Positions 59,151 to 64,000 of a stretch of DNA of 64,000 nucleotides are shown here, one piece after another. Positions within the stretch are counted from its first letter, which is position 1. The number at the start of each line of letters is the position of its first letter. The DNA lies in NCBI GenBank assembly GCA_022496805.1, contig CM040099.1, positions 1,490,501-1,554,500 of the forward strand, given 5' to 3'. The DNA is from Pohlia nutans. Lineage: Eukaryota; Streptophyta; Bryopsida; Bryales; Mniaceae. Both the position numbers and the translations under genes were made by a program. Below the pieces are notes generated by a model. It had not been told where the DNA came from, did no database searches, and was given only the letters and a program-made list of their open reading frames with translations.

Positions 59151-61120
59151 ATGTCGACGATCAAGGAAACGCCAGGGCCGAGAATCAACCCGTACTTGGA
59201 GTACCTATACGGCCTGTTCAACGTGCTGCTACTGGCATTGATGGTGTTCACGTTCGTGAGTTTCCAAGGGGGTTTCTCGAAGTCGCCAGTGGGATCGCAA
59301 ACCGAGAACGCAACTATTGCTCCGGTCGTCTCGCAGTTATCGGAGGACTTTAGTAACGACATTCCATTGTCGCCGTGCTCAATGGACGCTTGCTTCGATT
59401 ACTCCCGTTGCGACGACATGGACGAGGTTCGAATCTTTCACTACGGAGAATCGCATTCTCTGCCGTGGTACTTCAAGGACGCGTTGATGAGGAGTCCGTA
59501 TTACACTACCGACCCGGCGAAAGCTTGCTTGTTTTTGGTTACTGTTGACAGGCGAGTGGAAGGCGGTACTCCTGCTTTGAGTTCCTTGCCGTTCTGGAAC
59601 AACGGACTCAACCACGTGGTTATCTCCATTGTGGATAGGTCGAGAAAGCAGTCGACTGAAATGGCCGCTACAATGTCGTCCAGCACTCACCAGAGCGCCT
59701 ACCGCGCAGGATTTGATCTCAGTGTTCCGCTCCCGCAGAAACGGTTTTTCACCGCGCTACAAGGGTTGAAGACACATGATAGGAAGTATTTTTTGACGTT
59801 CAAGGGCGTGCATTACGCACAGAATTATCCGATTTTGAGAGAGATGCACAATGGAGAAGACGTCATCATCGCCACCACTTGCAAGCAGGTACTGATTTCC
59901 ACCTCAATGAAGCCCATTCCTGTTTTCACCTGGAAACCAAACATTGGATATAGAGAGCATGTTTAAACCTCATAATGTTCTTTTCACATTTCTGTCTTTA
60001 ATTGTATCTAACCCTTCATTGAATAGGATGCAACCGTGGAGGTTCTGTCTGGTAATTGAGTGAAGGAGCTTGAATAAGATATCAAGAATTTTTCTTTTAT
60101 TGTACTCTTATTTGTTCACTCGAAATAGTTACAAGGTATGATATATCTTGATGGTCTCTAAAGTCACAGAAAATTAGTTTTGCCGTCTTCTTCATGGTTA
60201 AATTAGTTTTTCATAAGTTTAAAAACCACCAAGCTCTTGCATGGTTCTAATGGGTTACTTGTTACTAAAGCGTCCATTTCCCAAAAGGGAAGAGTAGTTT
60301 TGTCTAGTGGTCATTGACATTATGAACCGACACTCTATTCACGCCGGCCTCAATATGAAGTCCGGAGTTTCTATCTATCTATCTATCTATTTGGTTCTAA
60401 TGGAGAGACTACTAATCTCTTTTAATTTTTATTTAAAGAAACAAAAATCATGATACAAAAGAGAAAAAAACTCATGATATCTTAAATAACTCTTATGAGA
60501 TAGTTCCTAACAACAGAACTAACTCAGCATGTTATTAGGCTCTATTGTCACGTTACCTCGTCCTTCTCGCAGAGTTCCCAATCTTTGGTTTGTGATTCAA
60601 ACATCGCCTGAAATATTTACATTTGCTTGTATTTCTGTTCCTGTTTGGATTGCAGGCTTCGAATACCGAAACGTGGTCGAGACTGCGAGTGAACTGCGCG
60701 AAGGACGAGTCCATTTACAACCAATTCAACTCCGACGACTTGATGAACGCCACGTTCGGTCTGGCTCCAGCCGGGAGAGGACCGAGCTCGCTGCGTCTCC
60801 TGGAAGTTCTGTCTGCAGGTTCGATTCCCGTGGTGATTTCCGACAACTTCGTGCTGCCATTCGACACGCTCATCGAGTGGAGGCGATGTGTGTTAGTTTT
60901 CCCCACCTCACAAATGCACCGCATTGTGCCCACGTTACGAAGCCTCAACGCGGATGAAATCAATTACCGACGTGACTACTGCCTCTTCGTCTACAACGAG
61001 TTTCTCGAGAACGACGACAAAATTGTGGCGACCACCGCCATGGCGCTCAAGTCCAGATTCTTTGGTGTGCTCCCCAAGCTCATCCCCAAGGTTCCCCTTC
61101 CTCCTCTACATTTGAGGTAG
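59151..61120 (+). CDS. Exostosin-like glycosyltransferase (GT47)
   Basis: Two exons, 59151-59888 and 60656-61120, give 400 aa. This is a predicted type II Golgi membrane protein. A short cytosolic tail is followed by one hydrophobic anchor (about residues 20-42, LYGLFNVLLLALMVFTFVSF), a stem, then an exostosin domain. That domain starts with the Cys-rich CSMDACFDYSRC and continues through YYTTDPAKACLFLVTVD, FWNNGLNHVVIS, HNGEDVIIATTC, NATFGLAPAGRG and LLEVLSAGSIPVVIS. The order and spacing resemble the GT47 half of animal EXT1 more than plant xylan or xyloglucan GT47 clades, and the C-terminal GT64 domain of animal EXT is absent. It may therefore transfer one sugar type (glucuronosyl in animals; not provable here). 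The 5' leader contains a 28-bp tandem repeat. The intron carries a degraded hairpin-MITE arm and a SINE tail. Confidence 0.9.
60095..60245. mobile_element. Half of the 358-bp hairpin MITE, decayed
   Basis: GTACTCTTATTTGTTCAC and AAAAACCACCAAGCTCTTGC recur in the order seen at 16610-16790. EXT-like intron. Confidence 0.7.
60285..60396 (+). mobile_element. SINE-like repeat, 3' part
   Basis: GTCATTGACATTATGAACCG, CACGCCGGCC, then (TCTA)n tail. EXT-like intron. Confidence 0.75.
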
Positions 61121-61827
61121 GATTAGCGGTTGCAGCCTTACTACACATTCTTTGATCTCAGTGTACATTAGATTTTTCACCATAGGTTAGTATTATTAAG
61201 CTGAAATTGCAAACCCAGGTTTAAGGAAGCTCTAACAAGCCCGTCGACCTTGTGGTATTGTATTATGATAGGATAGGAATTCTTTTTGTTATGGAGTCAC
61301 AGATACAATTCATTTGTTATTGTAAACAGCTTTGAGCGGTCTGCGTTGCAGGACCACCATCTGTTCCATTTGAAAAATTAAACAGAGTTTTCTTTTTTGT
61401 TATCATTATTGTGTAATGTGTAATCGTCACTAAACTCATGTTCAGCAATTGCGCTACACTCTACCCTCCATACTCAGGAAAACAATTTGTTATATTTATT
61501 AGATCATGTTTCCAATACCATAATGCCTAGTGCAAATACCACATTGTTGTAGCCAAAGTCTATGTTGCCCTGGTCCAACACCATTATGCCTTGACCAAAT
61601 TTAAAATGTCTTGACCAAAGCATTGTATTGTTGGAGCCAAGAACCGTATTGCCGAAGCTAAAGCCAAAGATCACGTTACCAAAGGATATGGTCATTGCTT
61701 CTGATACTAGCATCTTTGGTCATGACAATCTGATTTTTGATATGACATTTTGGTTTTGGCATTATGATCTAGTAAATGTAACAAAATTGTATTCCAAAGA
61801 TTTAAATATCTTGCTTGACGAGGTGTG
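61121..61827. other. 3' flank of the EXT-like gene
   Basis: Probable 3' UTR to about 61400. 61500-61750 has loosely repeated words (ACCAAAGCATTGTATTG, CCAAGAACCGTATTGCC). No gene. Confidence 0.35.
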
Positions 61828-61975
61828 TATATATATAGAAACTCCAAACCTCTGACAAGGCCGGCGTGAATAAAGTGTTTGTGGGTTAGGGCAATGAGCC
61901 AGTACCCATCCGGGGTAAAGGGGCATTGGTGCAAAACTACTGTCCCTTCTTAGGGATAGACGCTATAGAAGACAT
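61828..61975 (-). mobile_element. SINE-like repeat, 3' part, reverse copy
   Basis: GGCCGGCGTGAATAAAGTGT and CAATGAGCCAGTACCCATCC match the copy at 9885. Confidence 0.75.
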
Positions 61976-62064
61976 TAGAAAGGAGGACAAGGAACTTCGA
62001 ATCTCGTAGCACTGGCAGAATTCATATGATACAATGAGTGTTGGTGTTTATAAATTCCAAGTTA

Positions 62065-62130
62065 TGAGTGCCTTGGTTGGTGGGGGATGGTGTATGGCAA
62101 AGGTGTGGTCTGGGTTCGAATCTGCTAAGG
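62065..62130 (+). mobile_element. tRNA-like SINE head
   Basis: CCTTGGTTGGTGGGGG followed by GGTCTGGGTTCGAATCTGC, a near-consensus pol III B box. Too degraded to be a tRNA gene. Confidence 0.5.
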
Positions 62131-63351
62131 GTCCGTTTGGGCAGGGTTTGCAATGTGTATGACTTAATGCGGCTTGTAAATTTATAAAATCTTATGTATT
62201 TGACCTGTCGGCTCTGTTAGGTCTGAGACGTGCTGGAAATGTGCGAGTGGTCCTAAGCACTTTGCCCTTCTTTTTGTGTGTGGTGTTCAAGGTGGTTCAA
62301 AGTTTTGTGGCAGGGGTTGATTATTTTCTGTTTTTTCTTTGTGTAATATGATTGAGGAGGCGTATTGGATGGCTATGCTATTTATTTATTTTAATGTGTT
62401 TTGGATGGATGTTACGGGTAACTGTAGTTTATCTTCTATGTGTTTCATGGAGGGGGTGTGCGTTGTGCCTCTAGCACCACGGTGATGACTAGAAGAGCTC
62501 CGATGTTCCAGCTACAAGTGGAGATATTGTTAATTAATGGTTGGTATTTTTAGATTTTTCTATTTATTGTTACGTGAGAGAATCTGTCATTGCTATAGAT
62601 GAATTCTATAAATTGAATGATTAGGTTATGTTGAGGTTGTGTTGGCGGGGGACTTTGGTACAGAAGTCCTTTGACATATAATATGTTTGGTTTAAGTCTA
62701 GCATTGCAGTGGCATCTTTGTCACGCAGGTACATGGGAGTAGCCATGTGGATATTGTGTTCTCCGGTTAAACGTACTTGCGTTCATTAGAATGTAGTATC
62801 TAGATTTTTGTGTGGATAGTATTAATTGCCTTAGTTCCCATACTACTTTATTATGGCATTTGACTTGTAGAGCGTGTATGTGGTATTGGTTGCATTTGAG
62901 AACATGTAGCCAAGTGTCGGTTCTAAGGAGTTGCAGATGGAGCATGTGATAGATGGAAATCTTTTGTTCTATTTCTTATAAATGGTGGTGGAATTCCTAG
63001 TAACTATAACTTAATGTTGTGTCCTAAAATACTATATATATGTGTGTGTTTGTGTATGTATGTATATCATTATTTATATATATATATATAAAATTCTTTG
63101 CTTTTAACACTGAGTGCACCTTCATGAGAGTATGTCATCTTAGTGCCTTTCAATCAAGCTATGGATTTAATATCATGACCATCCCTTACATGTATATAGA
63201 AACATCCTTATGTAAATCATCTATCTATCACTTTGAATTAGGGTGTGGTATGTCACCATTCCTTCCAACGAATAAAAGATTATGATTGAATCAAATGCTT
63301 ATAATCTTATGTTTTAATCAAGATAATGTTTGGAATCGTACACACGCACAC
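62131..63351. other. Gene-free sequence
   Basis: No coding frame recognised. (TG)n/(TA)n microsatellites at 63030-63090. Confidence 0.35.
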
Positions 63352-63352
63352 A

Positions 63353-63402
<50 letters not shown>
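63352..63402. repeat. (TA)n microsatellite
   Basis: About 22 consecutive TA units. Confidence 0.95.
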
Positions 63403-63489
63403 GGTAATTAACCCAAAACATACCTTTATACTATTTAGCACCCAACCATCATTAATTTGCTATTTTCTTTGTTATTGTTATTTTGTTTC

Positions 63490-63638
63490 GGTTACTATAG
63501 TGTCCATCCTTGAAAGGGGAGAGTAGTTTTGTCCCAATGTCCCTCTGTCCGGTGGGCACCGGGTCATTGACATTACGAACGAACACTTTATTCATGCCGG
63601 CTTTGCAAAAGGGTCGGTGTTTCTATCTATCTATGAGT
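63490..63638 (+). mobile_element. SINE-like repeat, 3' part with (TCTA)n tail
   Basis: GTCCATCCTTGAAAGGGGAG, GGGTCATTGACATTACGAAC, CATGCCGGC, then TCTATCTATCTA. Confidence 0.8.
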
Positions 63639-64000
63639 AAAAGTTGTACATTATGAATTCTGATTCTATCAGTACGGTTAGATGTATGCTTGCTATAACC
63701 AATATTTTTGAATAAAATTTGAGACTCAAATTTGAAAATTCTTTTGTAAGTTAATTACGAATAATATATTGACAATCCGTGGTTGAAATTTATTGTGATT
63801 GACTAAAATGTAATACTTTAAGTGGAGTGTTTTTTCAATATTTTTTGGTTGCTTGGTTTTATGAATTGGCTTTTTTAAGACTACTTTTACACTGGAATTT
63901 TCTTAATTTTGGGTAAAACATTAGAACTTGAATTGAGGCATAATTTTTTACAATTCATCTACTTTCTAATTGGATCTCACATGCATGAAGTTAACTTCCC
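63637..64000. mobile_element. TTAA element family E, truncated at both visible ends
   Basis: Interior words TAAAATGTAATACTTTAAGT and CATGCATGAAGTTAACTTCC match 52982-53559. The left end is replaced by the SINE tail; the right end is off the window. Confidence 0.75.

Noticed and set aside
60529..60957. 142-codon frame overlapping EXT exon 2
   Set aside because: Out-of-frame shadow of the conserved GT47 sequence.
62065..62130. Functional tRNA gene
   Set aside because: Good B box but no acceptor or anticodon stem; single degraded head.

Overview
The window is nuclear DNA of a eukaryote with a plant-type genome. The evidence is split genes with GT-AG introns (up to 23 exons), introns full of short inverted-repeat transposons including plant Stowaway-like MITEs, and plastid-lineage genes: a two-domain plant-type glyoxalase I and a Rieske oxygenase of the PAO/TIC55/PTC52 group. 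An animal-like exostosin-type GT47 enzyme and a cGMP-dependent protein kinase with four nucleotide-binding domains argue against a flowering plant. They point to a streptophyte green alga or an early-diverging land plant. This placement is inference; no marker in the window fixes the species. No rRNA, complete tRNA, CRISPR array or prokaryotic operon was seen.

Seven genes are supported. On the minus strand: the first coding exon of an AAAP/SLC38 amino acid transporter (522-993, running off the left edge), a five-exon Rieske oxygenase (4290-9349), a tandem Dabb-domain protein with a disturbed 5' end (25368-28779) and a 23-exon PKG (30522-40043). On the plus strand: glyoxalase I (about 14122-20920), the PP2A activator PTPA (43041-45633) and an EXT-like glycosyltransferase (59151-61120). 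Exon joins were worked out by hand and all internal phases agree. The weak points are the 5' ends of the glyoxalase and Dabb genes and one 20-nt PKG exon. The genes have unrelated jobs (transport, plastid redox chemistry, methylglyoxal detoxification, stress, cGMP signalling, phosphatase regulation, Golgi glycosylation), as expected of a random eukaryotic segment.

The rest is dominated by small non-autonomous DNA transposons. At least four families sit in TTAA sites with ends starting CCCCTAA (piggyBac- or Kolobok-like). Others are TA-target Stowaway/mariner-like MITEs, 3-bp-target CACTA-like MITEs, and a 968-bp hAT-like foldback with an 8-bp duplication. There are also tRNA-derived SINE-like repeats, one with a tetranucleotide tail. 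Many are nested, so relative insertion order can be read directly. 45.6-59.1 kb and 20.9-25.4 kb hold no gene I recognise and are repeat-rich and AT-rich.
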